A stretch of DNA of 64,000 nucleotides from Ornithinimicrobium sp. F0845. Lineage in GTDB: Bacteria; Actinomycetota; Actinomycetes; Actinomycetales; Dermatophilaceae. Position 1 is the stretch's first letter. Each line of letters opens with the position of its first letter. The stretch lies in NCBI RefSeq assembly GCF_023015765.1, contig NZ_JALKAL010000001.1:419478-483477 (forward strand). Reading direction: 5' to 3'. Both the position numbers and the translations under genes were made by a program. The notes beneath the pieces were generated by a model. That model worked only from the letters and a program-made list of their open reading frames with translations, searched no databases and was not told the origin of the DNA. Shown here piece by piece: positions 1-9,241 of this stretch.

Positions 1-897
1 CAGGCCGATGGTCACCAGCGGGACCCGCTTGGCGGCTGCGGCGAACAGCAGGAGCGGGACGGTCGTGGCGACCCCGGCGCTGACCAGCAACAGCGTGTGG
101 CCGGTGCCATGGCCGGTGAAGGTCTGCTCGCCCATGGCCGCGAGCCAGACCAGCAGCCCGATCGCGAACGGGGTCAGCACCACGGTCTCACCGGTCAGTG
201 ACTGCAACGCCGACAACGAGGTCCCGAGCCGCTTCTTCAGCAGCCCGTAGCAGGCGAAGCTGCAGGCCAGCACCAGCGAGATCCAGGGGGGTGCGCCGTA
301 GTCGACGGTGAGGTAGACCGCCGCCGCCAGCCCGATCGAGACGGCCACCCACTGGGCCGGGCGCAGGCGCTCACGCAGGATGAGCACGCCGAGCGCCACC
401 GTGACCAGCGGGTTCAGGAAGTAGCCGAGAGCCGCCTCGGTGACGCGCCCGTTGAGGACGGCCACGATGTAGACCGTCCAGTTGACCGCGATCAGCAGCC
501 CGGCCAGCGCCAGGGTGCCGAGTTGTCGCCCGTCGCGGAACATGTCGATCACCCAGCGGGCACGCCGGGTGACCGCCAGGATCAGCAGACACAGCACCAG
601 CGACCAGATGATCCGGTGCGCCAGGATCTCCAGGGCGCCCGCCGGCTTGAGGGCCACGAAGTAGAGCGGGAACGCGCCCCACAGCAGATAGGCCAGGAAG
701 CCGTAGACCGTGCCGCGGCGGGTCGCCGCGGCCTCGCCGGGCGTCGGGGCACCGGCGGTAGTCGGGGCCTCGCCGGGAGTCGGGGCACCGGCAGGAGTCG
801 GGGTCGTCGGAGAGATCGGGGTGCCGGAGGAGGCTGTCGACCTCGGGGACGCCGGTGACCCGCCGGCCGGGACGGGGGTCCCGGCGGCTCGGCTCAA
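1..897 (-). CDS. rarD: RarD-type EamA family transporter (C-terminus cut by window edge)
   Basis: Inner-membrane permease of the drug/metabolite transporter (EamA) superfamily; the exact substrate of RarD proteins is not established. 299 codons are present, close to the family's roughly 300, so little is missing at the left edge. After a Pro/Ala/Thr-rich N-terminal extension of about 65 residues with a duplicated APTPGEA element, hydrophobic helices start at GTVYGFLAYLLWGAFPLYF. Family landmarks follow: AHRIIWS, NWTVYIVAV and LGYFLNPLVTVALG. The only plausible start in frame is the TTG at 897-895, which overlaps the korB stop (TTGA); no ATG or GTG lies in the extension. It is therefore probably the last gene of a korA-korB-rarD unit. 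Function beyond family is inferred. Confidence 0.85.
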   Translation of the reverse strand, partial: MSRAAGTPVPAGGSPASPRSTASSGTPISPTTPTPAGAPTPGEAPTTAGAPTPGEAAATRRGTVYGFLAYLLWGAFPLYFVALKPAGALEILAHRIIWSLVLCLLILAVTRRARWVIDMFRDGRQLGTLALAGLLIAVNWTVYIVAVLNGRVTEAALGYFLNPLVTVALGVLILRERLRPAQWVAVSIGLAAAVYLTVDYGAPPWISLVLACSFACYGLLKKRLGTSLSALQSLTGETVVLTPFAIGLLVWLAAMGEQTFTGHGTGHTLLLVSAGVATTVPLLLFAAAAKRVPLVTIGL

Positions 898-1985
898 GCC
901 ACGGTCCAGGTGTCGCGGCCGCGCAGCAGGGCAGCCAGGTCCTCGTCGTCGGCGGGGCCTCCGGCGCTCGACCGGGCTCCGTCGACCTGGGCCCGCACCT
1001 GGTCGTCATAGGTGGGCCGGGAGACGGAGCGGAAGATGCCCATCGGGATGTGCGTCATCGACCCGTCGTCGAGCCGGGACAGGGCGAAGGCCAGCGACGG
1101 GTCCTCGTCGCCCGCGTCGTGGACCAGCACCGAGCCGGGCTCCGCCTCGCTCTCGGCCACGACCGCGAGCGCGCCGTCGGCGCGTCGCACCACGACGTGG
1201 TCGTTGCCGGCGCGCACCGGCTCGCCGTGGACCAGGTTGAGCACCCTGGCCTCCTTCTCGTCGCGGTCCTTCAGCAGCTGGAAGGCGCCGTCATTGAAGA
1301 TCGGGCAGTTCTGGTAGATCTCGACCAGGGCGGTGCCCCGGTGCTCGGCGGCGGCCTGCAGCACGGTGGTCAGGTGCGCCCGGTCGGAGTCCATCGTCCG
1401 CGCCACGAAGCTGGCCTCGGCACCGAGGGCGAGAGAGACAGGGTTGAACGGGTGGTCCACCGAGCCCACCGGCGTCGACTTGGTCACCGAGCCCACGTCG
1501 GAGGTCGGGGAGTACTGGCCCTTGGTCAGCCCGTAAATCTTGTTGTTGAACAGCAGGATCGTCAGGTTGACGTTGCGGCGCATCGCGTGGATCAGGTGGT
1601 TGCCGCCGATGCTCAGGGCGTCGCCGTCACCGGTGATCACCCAGACCGACAGATCCTCCCGGCTGGTCGCCAGGCCCGTGGCAATCGCCGGGGCACGACC
1701 GTGGATCGAGTGCATGCCGTAGGTGTCGAGGTAGTAGGGGAAGCGCGAGGAGCAGCCGATGCCGGAGACGAAGACGATGTTCTCGCGCTTCAGCCCGAGG
1801 TCGGGCAGGAACCCCTGGACCGCCGCGAGCACGGCGTAGTCGCCGCAGCCAGGGCACCAGCGCACCTCCTGGTCGGAGGTGAAGTCCTTCTTGGTCTGCC
1901 TCGGGGTGTCCTCCGCCAGCCGCGGCACTCCCTGCGTGCCGCCCAGGGCGGGTATCCCGAGATCTGTGCCGGTCGACATACTCAC
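894..1985 (-). CDS. korB: 2-oxoacid (2-oxoglutarate):ferredoxin oxidoreductase, beta subunit
   Basis: Thiamine-diphosphate and [4Fe-4S] subunit that, with KorA, decarboxylates a 2-oxoacid to its acyl-CoA and reduces ferredoxin in the cytoplasm. Four cysteines fit the cluster ligands: Cys44 and Cys47 in CPGCGDY, Cys78 in GIGCSSR and Cys227 in QNCPIF. The cofactor motif GDGDALS begins at residue 119 and closes with NN at 147-148. 363 aa is the normal length. The ATG is embedded in the korA stop (ATGA), so translation is probably coupled, and the stop overlaps the rarD TTG. 2-oxoglutarate as substrate is the usual assignment for actinobacterial pairs of this kind; other 2-oxoacids are possible. 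Confidence 0.93.
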   Translation of the reverse strand: MSMSTGTDLGIPALGGTQGVPRLAEDTPRQTKKDFTSDQEVRWCPGCGDYAVLAAVQGFLPDLGLKRENIVFVSGIGCSSRFPYYLDTYGMHSIHGRAPAIATGLATSREDLSVWVITGDGDALSIGGNHLIHAMRRNVNLTILLFNNKIYGLTKGQYSPTSDVGSVTKSTPVGSVDHPFNPVSLALGAEASFVARTMDSDRAHLTTVLQAAAEHRGTALVEIYQNCPIFNDGAFQLLKDRDEKEARVLNLVHGEPVRAGNDHVVVRRADGALAVVAESEAEPGSVLVHDAGDEDPSLAFALSRLDDGSMTHIPMGIFRSVSRPTYDDQVRAQVDGARSSAGGPADDEDLAALLRGRDTWTVA

Positions 1986-3862
1986 TGCACTCCTTCCAGG
2001 GTCTGCGCGATGCTCTTGTGCAGCACCTCGGCCAGGTCGGCGGCCGGGAACGGCAGGCCGCGGACTGCGGTGTGCGACTGCACGTCGACCAGGAAGTGCC
2101 CCCTCAGCAGCAGCGCTAGCTGGCCGAGGTTCATCTCCGGGACGATCACCCGGTCGTAGGCGCGCAGCACCTCGCCGAGGTTCTTCGGGAACGGACTGAG
2201 GTGACGCAGTTGGGCCTGGGCGATCGGCAGGCCGGTGGCCCGCACCAACCGGGTCGCCGCGGCGATCGGCCCGTAGGTCGACCCCCAGCCCAGCACCAGG
2301 ACGCGTGCCTCACCGGAGGGGTCGTCGACCTCCAGGTCCGGGATCGTGTCGGCGATGCGGTCGATCTTGCCCTGCCGCAGGCGGGTCATCTTGTCGTGGT
2401 TGTCCGGGTCGTAGGAGATGTGCCCGGTGACGTCGGCCTTCTCGATGCCGCCGATGCGGTGCTCCAGGCCGGCCGTGCCCGGCACCGCCCAGGGGCGGGC
2501 CAGCGTCTCGGGGTCGCGCAGGAACGGGTGGAAGACCGGCTCGCCCTTGTCGTCGGTGTCGTTCGGTCCCGTGGCGAACTCGACCTCGAGATCGGGCAGG
2601 TCCGCCACGCCGGGCACCCGCCACGGCTCGGACCCGTTGGCCAGGTAGCCGTCGGAGAGCACGATGACCGGGGTGCGGTAGGTCGTGGCGATCCGCACCG
2701 CCTCCATGGCGATGTCGAAGCAGTCCGAGGGCGACTGCGGCGCGATGACCGCGACCGGCGACTCCCCGTTGCGGCCGTGGATGGCCTGCAGCAGGTCGGA
2801 CTGCTCGGTCTTGGTCGGCAGGCCGGTGCTCGGTCCGCCGCGCTGGATGTCGAGTATGACGAGGGGCAGCTCCGTGGACACGCCCAGGCCGATCGTCTCG
2901 GCCTTGAGCGCCAGGCCCGGGCCGGAGGTGGAGGTGATGCCCAGTGCGCCGCCGAAGCTGGCGCCCAGCGCCATGCCGACCGCGGCGATCTCGTCCTCGG
3001 CCTGCAGAGTTGTCACGCCGTAGCGCTTCATCCCGGACAGCGTGTGCAGGATGTCCGAGGCCGGGGTGATGGGATAGCTGCCGAGCACCAGGGGCAGGCC
3101 CGCCCGGTGCGAGGCGCTGACCAGCCCCAGCGCCATGGCGGCGTTGCCGGTGATGGTGCGGTAGGTGCCCGGCGGCATGGTCGCGGGCGCGACCTCGAAG
3201 CGGACGGCGAAGTCCTCGGTCGTCTCGCCGTAGTTGTAGCCGGCGCGCAGCGCGGTCAGGTTGGCCTCGAGGATCTCCGGGGCCTTGGCGAACTTGGCCT
3301 TCAGGAACGCCTCGGTGCCCTCCAGCGGCCGGGAGTACATCCAGGACAGGAGCCCCAAAGCGAGCATGTTCTTGGCCCGCTCCTTCTCCTTGCGGGTCAG
3401 CCCGAAGTCGGCCAGCGCCTCCACCGTGATCGAGGTCAGCGCGATCTCGTGCACGTGCCAGGACTCCAGGCTGCCGTCCTCAACCGGGCTGGCTGCATAG
3501 CCGACCTTGGCCAGGTTGCGCTTGGAGAACTCGTCGGTGTTGACGATGATCGTGCTGCCGCGCGGCAGGTCGGCCAGGTTGGCCTTCAGCGCCGCGGGGT
3601 TCATCGCGACCAGCACGTCCGGTCGGTCGCCCGGGGTCAGCACGTCGTGGTCGGCGAAGTGCAGCTGGAAGCTGGAGACACCAGGCAGGGTGCCGGCAGG
3701 GGCCCGGATCTCGGCGGGGAAGTTGGGCAGGGTCGACAGGTCGTTGCCGAGCGCTGCCGTTTCAGAGGTGAACCGGTCGCCGGTCAGCTGCATCCCGTCG
3801 CCCGAGTCGCCGGCGAACCGGATCACCACCCGGTCCAGGCGCTGCAGGGGCTTGCTACTCAT
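1982..3862 (-). CDS. korA: 2-oxoacid:ferredoxin oxidoreductase, fused gamma-alpha subunit
   Basis: Partner of KorB. Residues 10-190 form the gamma domain (IRFAGDSGDGMQLTGD near the start), and from about 230 the alpha domain begins, with the hallmark YPITPAS at 263-269 used for substrate and CoA handling. 626 aa matches the fused gamma-alpha form common in Actinobacteria. It is the first gene of the minus-strand korA-korB-rarD run and faces the lipoprotein gene across a divergent region of about 180 nt. TACCAT on the minus strand (3912-3907) is a possible -10, giving a leader of about 40 nt. Next to a nuo cluster without NADH-input genes, the natural inference is that Kor supplies ferredoxin electrons to that complex. 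Confidence 0.93.
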   Translation of the reverse strand: MSSKPLQRLDRVVIRFAGDSGDGMQLTGDRFTSETAALGNDLSTLPNFPAEIRAPAGTLPGVSSFQLHFADHDVLTPGDRPDVLVAMNPAALKANLADLPRGSTIIVNTDEFSKRNLAKVGYAASPVEDGSLESWHVHEIALTSITVEALADFGLTRKEKERAKNMLALGLLSWMYSRPLEGTEAFLKAKFAKAPEILEANLTALRAGYNYGETTEDFAVRFEVAPATMPPGTYRTITGNAAMALGLVSASHRAGLPLVLGSYPITPASDILHTLSGMKRYGVTTLQAEDEIAAVGMALGASFGGALGITSTSGPGLALKAETIGLGVSTELPLVILDIQRGGPSTGLPTKTEQSDLLQAIHGRNGESPVAVIAPQSPSDCFDIAMEAVRIATTYRTPVIVLSDGYLANGSEPWRVPGVADLPDLEVEFATGPNDTDDKGEPVFHPFLRDPETLARPWAVPGTAGLEHRIGGIEKADVTGHISYDPDNHDKMTRLRQGKIDRIADTIPDLEVDDPSGEARVLVLGWGSTYGPIAAATRLVRATGLPIAQAQLRHLSPFPKNLGEVLRAYDRVIVPEMNLGQLALLLRGHFLVDVQSHTAVRGLPFPAADLAEVLHKSIAQTLEGVQ

Positions 3863-3973
3863 ACGGTGCGGGTCACCAGATCTCGTGTCGCGGGTTATGT
3901 CCTCTCATGGTAGGCCCGTTCGGCCCGCCGATATTCCTTGACCCCGGCGTGGCACGGATCCGCCGCCCCATGT

Positions 3974-4057
3974 GATGAGGTAGTGCGCATGACCGGATGG
4001 GCACGAGGGGATGGGCTCGACGGGACGGACATGAGGGGATGCGCATGAGGGGAATCG
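3974..4057 (+). repeat. Three imperfect 28-bp tandem units over the start of the lipoprotein gene
   Basis: Units begin at 3974, 4002 and 4030 with the shared pattern SAYGAGG...ATG.GC...GA. The third unit holds the ribosome-binding GAGGGG and the start codon used here. Seen directly; function unknown. It creates several near-equivalent ATG/RBS pairs. Confidence 0.6.
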
Positions 4058-5535
4058 TGGCGACTGGGACGGTCGCCGCGCTGCTGGCGCTCACCGGGTG
4101 CAGCGCGGACGAGCCCGCCGACCCGGTGACCAGCGACGCGGCGGAGTCCACGGGGGTGCCCGACACGTCCGGCGACATCGCACCGAGCACGTCCGACGAC
4201 GCGCGCAGCACGCACGTCGCGCCCAGCACGGACGACGCGCCCAGCACGGACGTCGCGCCCCGCGCCGTCGACCTCAGCGCCCTCGACGGTGCCCTGGGTG
4301 AGCAGGCCCGCTGGGTGCTGGACCACCTCGACCCCGCGGCGACCGGGCCTGCAGCGAGTGACGTGGAGGAGCGGTTCCACCCGGACTTCCGCGCCGAGGT
4401 CCCCGCCGAACAGATCGAGCCGGTGCTGGCGCAGTTCCGGGAGGGGCCCGCGCTGACGCTGACGGCGGTCGGGCCGGTCCAGGAACAGTCGGACGGCGTG
4501 CGGTCGGCCGAGCTCACGCTCTCGGGTGACCAGCCCCTGCGGATGACCCTCGCCGTGGACGCCGACGGGCTGATCACCGGCCTCCTCTTTCGGCCGGGGC
4601 CGCCACCGGACCTTCCGGAGGTCGCCTCGTGGGAGGAGCTGGACGAGGAGTTCGCAGCCCTCGGCGGGACCACCTCGCTCTACGTCGGCGAGGTCGCCGA
4701 CGGCAGCTGCACCACGACATACGGCGCCGGCAACGAGCCGGCACCCTCCGGCTCGGTCTTCAAGCTCATCGTACTCTCCGCGGTGGTCGACGCGGTCGCT
4801 GCCGGCGACCTGGCCTGGGACGACGAGCTGACCATCACGCCCGAGCGCAAGAGCCTGCCCTCGGGGGAGCTGCAGGACCGACCGGACGGGGATCGGGTGC
4901 CGGTGGAGGAGGCCGCCGGCCTGATGATCTCCATCAGCGACAACACCGCCACGGACCTGCTCATGGACGCGGTCGGGCCGGACCGGTTGCGGGACGCGGT
5001 CGAGCGGGTCACGACCGACCCGGACCGGCTCATGCCCCTGCTGACCACCAGGCAGTTCTTCGTCCTCGGCTGGGACGCGCCCGAGCTGCGCGAGCAGTGG
5101 GCCGGGTCGGACACGGCCGAGCGCACCGCGATCGTGGCCGATCTCCCGGACGACCTCTCCGCGCTGCGCGGCAACCCCTTCGCGGTGACCGACCCCGCCT
5201 GGCCCGACGGCGTCGGCTGGTTCCTCACGGGCGAGGAGATCTGCGCTGCGCACGCCGTGCTCCAGGAGCAGGCCCAGACCGAGGCCGGCGACCCGGTGCG
5301 CGGGATCCTCAGCGCCAACCCCGGCCTCGCGGTGCCCGACGGTGCGACCTACCAGGGGTTCAAGGGCGGCTCGGCCCCCGGCGTGCTGGCCTACACCTTC
5401 TACGTCGAGGCCGGGGACGGCCCCGGTCGCGTGCTCAGCGTCCAGGTCTCCCACGACGGCCAGATCCTGCCCACGGCCTACACCGAGCTCACCCAGGCCG
5501 GCCTTGCGCACCTGGTGGAGGACGGGGGCGGCTGA
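4045..5535 (+). CDS. LpqF-like lipoprotein with beta-lactamase-fold serine hydrolase domain
   Basis: Exported lipoprotein: a hydrophobic signal ends at the lipobox LTGC, Cys19. A low-complexity acidic/Ser/Thr/Pro linker follows, then an NTF2/ketosteroid-isomerase-like domain (about 75-190) and a class A beta-lactamase-like domain. The latter has the complete catalytic set: SVFK (Ser237, Lys240), SDN (298-300) and KGG (440-442). The same two-domain order is known from mycobacterial LpqF and from ORF12 of clavulanate clusters, so cell-envelope hydrolase activity is more likely than resistance. ATG 4045 has GAGGGG at 7 nt; in-frame ATG 4039 and GTG/ATG codons back to 3997 are alternatives. The linker encodes near-repeats of APSTD. 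496 aa with the chosen start. Confidence 0.85.
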   Translation: MRGIVATGTVAALLALTGCSADEPADPVTSDAAESTGVPDTSGDIAPSTSDDARSTHVAPSTDDAPSTDVAPRAVDLSALDGALGEQARWVLDHLDPAATGPAASDVEERFHPDFRAEVPAEQIEPVLAQFREGPALTLTAVGPVQEQSDGVRSAELTLSGDQPLRMTLAVDADGLITGLLFRPGPPPDLPEVASWEELDEEFAALGGTTSLYVGEVADGSCTTTYGAGNEPAPSGSVFKLIVLSAVVDAVAAGDLAWDDELTITPERKSLPSGELQDRPDGDRVPVEEAAGLMISISDNTATDLLMDAVGPDRLRDAVERVTTDPDRLMPLLTTRQFFVLGWDAPELREQWAGSDTAERTAIVADLPDDLSALRGNPFAVTDPAWPDGVGWFLTGEEICAAHAVLQEQAQTEAGDPVRGILSANPGLAVPDGATYQGFKGGSAPGVLAYTFYVEAGDGPGRVLSVQVSHDGQILPTAYTELTQAGLAHLVEDGGG

Positions 5536-5585
5536 GCGTGCCGGACCGCCGCCACGTCCTCCTGCGCGGGGACTGGCCTGCGCGT

Positions 5586-5591
5586 TAGGCT
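5586..5591 (+). promoter_or_regulatory. -10 element TAGGCT of the nuo cluster (leaderless)
   Basis: TAGGCT lies 5 nt before the nuoA ATG at 5597 and no purine-rich ribosome site intervenes, so transcription would start at or next to the ATG. Leaderless mRNA is common in Actinobacteria; the assignment is inferred from spacing. Confidence 0.5.
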
Positions 5592-5596
5592 CCCAG

Positions 5597-5956
5597 ATGA
5601 TGACCGACTACCTCGTGGTGCTCGCCGTGACCATGACCGGGATCCTCCTGGTCGTGGCTGCTGCGGGTGCCCGACGGGTCATGGCCCCGCACGACCCCCA
5701 GCCCCGCAAGCTGACCACCTACGAGTCGGGGGTCGATCCGGTGGGCTCCGGCTGGGCCCAGGGGGCGGTCCGCTACTTCGTCTACGCCCTGCTCTACGTC
5801 GTCTTCGCCGTCGACGTGGTCTACCTGTTCCCGTGGGCGCTGGTGCTGCGCAGCGAGATCGGTCCCGCGTCCCTGGTCGAGATGGGCATCTTCCTCGGTG
5901 TCATCCTCGTCGGTCTCGGCCACGTGTGGCGGCGCGGTCTGCTGAGGTGGGTCTGA
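5597..5956 (+). CDS. nuoA: NADH-quinone oxidoreductase-like subunit A
   Basis: Membrane-arm subunit of a complex I-like enzyme. 119 aa, normal size, with three hydrophobic helices (about 4-24, 58-80 and 88-108) and the conserved [11 protein letters not shown] loop of NuoA after helix 1. First gene of a ten-gene overlapping run; its stop shares one base with the nuoB start (TGATG). The start is set by ATG 5597 five bases after a TAGGCT -10 element. There is a second ATG one codon later. Confidence 0.93.
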   Translation: MMTDYLVVLAVTMTGILLVVAAAGARRVMAPHDPQPRKLTTYESGVDPVGSGWAQGAVRYFVYALLYVVFAVDVVYLFPWALVLRSEIGPASLVEMGIFLGVILVGLGHVWRRGLLRWV

Positions 5957-6567
5957 TGACGGTCGACCTGCCCACCCCCCGCGTCGGGCGGGCGGCGGAG
6001 GCCGCCCCGCAGGCCGTGCGCGTGGTGCTCAACTGGGGCCGCCGCTACAGCCTGTGGGTGTTCAACTTCGGTCTGGCCTGCTGCGCCATCGAGTTCATCT
6101 CCGCCTCGATGGCTCGGCACGACTTCATCCGCCTGGGCGTGATCCCGTTCGCTCCCGGTCCGCGGCAGTCCGACCTGATGGTTGTCTCCGGCACGGTCAC
6201 GGACAAGATGGCGCCGGCGATCCGCCGCCTCTACGACCAGATGCCCGAGCCGAAGTACGTCATCTCCTACGGCGCCTGCTCCAACTCCGGCGGCCCCTAC
6301 TGGGACTCCTACTCGGTCACCAAGGGCGTCGACCAGATCATCCCGGTCGATGTCTACGTACCCGGCTGCCCGCCCCGCCCCGAGGCGCTGCTCCACGGCA
6401 TACTCACCCTGCAGCAGCAGATCGCGGCCGAGACCCCCGGTCACGCCCGCGCCAGGTCCCGGCCCCGCCCGTATGCCGAGGTGCCGGCCTCCGCCGGCGA
6501 GGTCACCCGAGGCCTCGTGTCACCTCCCGACACCTCACCGAGCGCACCTGGCGAGGACCGGTCATGA
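5956..6567 (+). CDS. nuoB: NADH-quinone oxidoreductase-like subunit B (N2 cluster)
   Basis: Carries the terminal iron-sulfur cluster N2 that hands electrons to quinone. All four ligands are present: Cys42-Cys43 in ACCAIEF, Cys108 in YGACSNSGG and Cys138 in VPGCPPRPE. 203 aa; residues after 160 are a Pro/Arg/Ser-rich tail beyond the core. Overlaps nuoA by 1 nt and nuoC by 4 nt. The intact cluster site shows that the complex is built to reduce quinone. The quinone pocket normally also needs NuoD, which is not encoded here. Confidence 0.94.
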   Translation: MTVDLPTPRVGRAAEAAPQAVRVVLNWGRRYSLWVFNFGLACCAIEFISASMARHDFIRLGVIPFAPGPRQSDLMVVSGTVTDKMAPAIRRLYDQMPEPKYVISYGACSNSGGPYWDSYSVTKGVDQIIPVDVYVPGCPPRPEALLHGILTLQQQIAAETPGHARARSRPRPYAEVPASAGEVTRGLVSPPDTSPSAPGEDRS

Positions 6568-7100
6568 CCCCCCAGGACGTGGCGAGCGCCGCGTGGGCCG
6601 ACCGGGTGCGCGAGGCACGCGACGAGGGCTATGACTTCTTCGACTGGCTCTCGGCCGTGGACCAGACCGACGCCGAGGAGGACCCCGGTTTCGACGTGGT
6701 GTGCCACCTGATCCGCACCGACCCGTGGGACCGGGTGCTGCTGCGCACCCGGGTCGGCGAGGACACCCCGCTGGCCAGCCTCACCGCGCTGTTCCGCGGC
6801 GCTGCGTGGCACGAGCGGGAGACGCACGAGATGTTCGGCATCGACTTCACCGGCTTCGACGACGGCACCGGTCACGGCCTGCGCCCGTTGCTGCTGCCCG
6901 ACGGGTTCGAGGGCACCCCGCTGCGCAAGTCCTTCCAGCTGGCGGCCCGGGCCTCCAAGCCCTGGCCCGGTGCGAAGGAACCGGGCGAGGGCGGCGGCGA
7001 GCGGCAGGGCGCGGACACAGAGACCCCCGCGCCGCGCAAGCGCGCCCGCCGCCGGCTCCTGCCGCCGGGCGTCCCCGACGAGTCGTGGGGGCCCCGATGA
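6564..7100 (+). CDS. nuoC: NADH-quinone oxidoreductase-like subunit C (30-kDa type), short
   Basis: Peripheral-arm subunit. The family signature [12 protein letters not shown] (84-95) and the [18 protein letters not shown] stretch (107-124) are clear. The protein stops after a basic, low-complexity tail at 178 aa, so it is NuoC alone and not a NuoCD fusion. Starts with ATG in an ATGA overlap with nuoB. Its own stop is again an ATGA, overlapped by a short repeat-encoded frame in the place where nuoD would be expected. Confidence 0.9.
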   Translation: MTPQDVASAAWADRVREARDEGYDFFDWLSAVDQTDAEEDPGFDVVCHLIRTDPWDRVLLRTRVGEDTPLASLTALFRGAAWHERETHEMFGIDFTGFDDGTGHGLRPLLLPDGFEGTPLRKSFQLAARASKPWPGAKEPGEGGGERQGADTETPAPRKRARRRLLPPGVPDESWGPR

Positions 7101-7239
7101 GCGACAGGACTCGCGAGGACACGAGCTTGCGAGGCCCGGAGCGGGTCCGCGGAGCTCATCAAGGAGTGCCACCGATGAGCGACAGGACTCGCGAGGACAC
7201 GAGCTTGCGAGGCCCGGAGCCCATCAAGGAGGCGCGCTG
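7097..7239 (+). repeat. Tandem duplication of the nuoC-nuoH spacer (78 + 65 nt)
   Basis: Both copies begin ATGAGCGACAGGACTCGCGA and run identically to CCCGGAGC, then rejoin at CATCAAGGAG. Inside each copy two 15-16 nt sub-repeats of the form GCGAGGMCMCGRGC are visible, so the structure is nested. Confidence 0.9.
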
Positions 7240-7240
7240 A
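7097..7240 (+). CDS. 47-codon coupled frame made of a duplicated spacer
   Basis: Not recognised. The frame opens inside the nuoC stop (ATGA at 7097) and closes inside the nuoH start (TGATG at 7238-7242). It would encode [15 protein letters not shown] twice with short joiners. The underlying DNA is a spacer that includes an AAGGAG ribosome site plus start codon, duplicated as units 7097-7174 and 7175-7239; the second lacks 13 nt. It could be a real microprotein, a translational-coupling bridge, or only a duplicated intergenic element. Coupling at both ends is why I list it; a protein function is not supported. Confidence 0.3.
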   Translation: MSDRTREDTSLRGPERVRGAHQGVPPMSDRTREDTSLRGPEPIKEAR

Positions 7241-8202
7241 TGGAGCTCCCGCTGACCGTCGAGATCATCCTCAAGGCCGTGGTCGTCCTGGCCGCCTTCC
7301 TCACGCTGCCGCTGGCCATCGGCCAGACCGAGCACAAGGTCATGGCACACATGCAGGGCCGTCTCGGGCCGATGGAGGCCGGACCGCACGGCATCGCCCA
7401 GCTCGTGGCCGACGGCATCAAGTTCGTCCAGAAGGAGGACGTGACGCCCGCCGCCGCCGACCGCTGGGTCTTCCGCCTGGCACCGGCCGTCGCGCTGATC
7501 CCCTATCTGATCGCGCTCGCCGCGATCCCGTGGTCCGCTGCGTGGGTCGCCGCCGACGTGCCGGCCAGCCTGCTGTTCGTGCTGGCGGTGACCTCGGTCG
7601 GCATCTTCGGCACCCTCATGGCGGGGTGGGGCAGCGGCAACAAGTACTCCCTGGTCGGTGGCATGCGCGCCGGGGCGCAGCTGGTCAGCTACGAGCTGCC
7701 GATGGTCCTCGCCGCGGCGTCGGTGGCCATGGCGGCCGGCACGCTGTCGTTGACCGGGATCGCGCAGGCCTGGTCGTGGTGGTGGCTGGTCTGGCAGCTC
7801 CCGGGCGCCCTGGTCTTCCTCATCGCCGCGGTGGCCGAGCTGCAGCGCGTGCCGTTCGACGCACCGGTCGCCGACGCCGAGGTCGTCTTCGGTCCCTACA
7901 CCGAGTACTCCGGGCTCGGCTTCGCCTTCTTCCTGCTGGCGGAGTATGCCGGGATCGTGGTCATGTCGTTGCTGTTCACCGTGCTCTTCCTCGGAGGTTG
8001 GTCGGGGCCCTGGTCCGACACGCTCGGGCCGGTGTGGACCCTGCTCAAGGCGACCATGGTCGCCATACTCATCCTGTGGTTGCGGATCGCCTGGCCCCGG
8101 GTGCGCGAGGACCAGCTGCAGCGGCTGGCCTGGGTCGTGCTGGTGCCGGTGGCGCTGGTCCAGCTGGCCCTGACCGGCGTCGGGGTGGTGGTGTGGGGAT
8201 GA
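7240..8202 (+). CDS. nuoH: NADH-quinone oxidoreductase-like subunit H
   Basis: Membrane subunit joining the peripheral arm to the proton-pumping arm and lining the quinone entry. 320 aa with about eight helices. Conserved loops are visible: [14 protein letters not shown] near residue 30, the [16 protein letters not shown] loop near 200 and the [10 protein letters not shown] segment after it. The ATG is preceded by AAGGAGG at 7 nt, the best ribosome site in the cluster, and overlaps the preceding short frame. The stop is inside the nuoI start (ATGA). Confidence 0.94.
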   Translation: MELPLTVEIILKAVVVLAAFLTLPLAIGQTEHKVMAHMQGRLGPMEAGPHGIAQLVADGIKFVQKEDVTPAAADRWVFRLAPAVALIPYLIALAAIPWSAAWVAADVPASLLFVLAVTSVGIFGTLMAGWGSGNKYSLVGGMRAGAQLVSYELPMVLAAASVAMAAGTLSLTGIAQAWSWWWLVWQLPGALVFLIAAVAELQRVPFDAPVADAEVVFGPYTEYSGLGFAFFLLAEYAGIVVMSLLFTVLFLGGWSGPWSDTLGPVWTLLKATMVAILILWLRIAWPRVREDQLQRLAWVVLVPVALVQLALTGVGVVVWG

Positions 8203-8735
8203 GCACCCAGGAGAGCCGCGAGCGTGCCCCGGGCGCGCTGGACCTGCTCAAGGGTCTGGGCAAGGGGCTGGCGACCACCGCTCGCACCCTGGCGCGGCCG
8301 GCGCACACGCGGCAGTACCCCCACGCCGAGCCCGACCTGCCCGAGCGCTCGCACGGCGTGATCGCGCTGCTCGAGGAGAACTGCACCTCCTGCATGCTGT
8401 GTGCCCGCGAGTGCCCCAGCTGGTGCATCTACATCGACTCGCACAAGGAGACCCTCGAGCCCACGACCGAGGGCGGCCGGGCCCGGCAGCACAACGTGCT
8501 GGACCGCTTCGACATCGACTTCTCGCTCTGCATGTACTGCGGGATCTGCATCGAGGTGTGCCCGTTCGACGCCCTGTTCTGGGCGCCCGACTTCGCCTAC
8601 GCCGAGGGCGACATCCGCAACCTGCTCCACGACAAGCCCAAGCTCGGGACGTGGATGGAGAACGTCCCCGACTCGGCGCTGCCGGAGGGCTACGTCCGGC
8701 CCGGCGACCCCGCGACGCCGGAGACCGAGGAGTGA
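8199..8735 (+). CDS. nuoI: NADH-quinone oxidoreductase-like subunit I (2x[4Fe-4S])
   Basis: Ferredoxin-like subunit with clusters N6a and N6b feeding NuoB. Both complete motifs are present: Cys62, 65, 68 and 72, and Cys111, 114, 117 and 121. 178 aa, usual length. In a complex without NuoEFG, NuoI would be the natural docking point for reduced ferredoxin, as proposed for other ferredoxin-linked complex I relatives. That role is inferred from gene content. Overlaps nuoH and nuoJ by 4 nt each. Confidence 0.94.
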   Translation: MSTQESRERAPGALDLLKGLGKGLATTARTLARPAHTRQYPHAEPDLPERSHGVIALLEENCTSCMLCARECPSWCIYIDSHKETLEPTTEGGRARQHNVLDRFDIDFSLCMYCGICIEVCPFDALFWAPDFAYAEGDIRNLLHDKPKLGTWMENVPDSALPEGYVRPGDPATPETEE

Positions 8736-9241
8736 CCAGTCGCGACGTCCTGTTCGTGGCAGTCGGGTTGATCACCGCTGCCGCGGCCGTGCTGTCGGTC
8801 ACGAACCGGCGGGTGCTGCACGCCGGGCTCTGGCTGGTGGTGGCACTCGGGGGCCTGGCCGGCTGCTACCTGGTGCTGGGGGCGGAGCTGGTGGCGCTGG
8901 TGCAGCTACTCGTCTACGTCGGTGCCGTGGTGGTGCTGGTGCTCTTCGCCCTGATGCTGACCCGCTCAGGGGCCGGTGAGGTCGACACCTCCTCGGCGCA
9001 CCGCTGGGTCGCCGGGGCCGTGGGCGCGGGGGTGACGGTCCTGCTCGGCGGGACGCTCGTCGCGGCCTACGGCTGGTCGGAGCGAGAGGTCGCCGGGCCG
9101 TCCAACGACGCGATCGGTGAGCAGATCTTCGGCACCTGGGTCTGGCCGTTCGAGCTGCTCTCGCTGTTGCTGCTCGCCGCACTCGTGGCCGCGGTCGCGG
9201 TCGCGACGACCGGCCACCGGCGCCAGGAGGGGGAGCGGTGA
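8732..9241 (+). CDS. nuoJ: NADH-quinone oxidoreductase-like subunit J
   Basis: Small membrane-arm subunit, 169 aa, five predicted helices. The family segment [20 protein letters not shown] is centred near residue 60-75. GTG start in a GTGA overlap with nuoI; the stop is overlapped by the nuoK GTG. No unusual features. Confidence 0.92.
   Translation: MTSRDVLFVAVGLITAAAAVLSVTNRRVLHAGLWLVVALGGLAGCYLVLGAELVALVQLLVYVGAVVVLVLFALMLTRSGAGEVDTSSAHRWVAGAVGAGVTVLLGGTLVAAYGWSEREVAGPSNDAIGEQIFGTWVWPFELLSLLLLAALVAAVAVATTGHRRQEGER

Noticed and set aside
2201-3913. 570-codon frame antisense to korA, and similar long antisense frames over nuo genes
   Set aside because: Same composition artefact; the real genes show complete motifs and proper overlaps.
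4045-5535. Acquired beta-lactamase resistance gene
   Set aside because: Lipoprotein signal, additional NTF2-like domain and KGG motif match the LpqF-type chromosomal group, and there is no mobile context.
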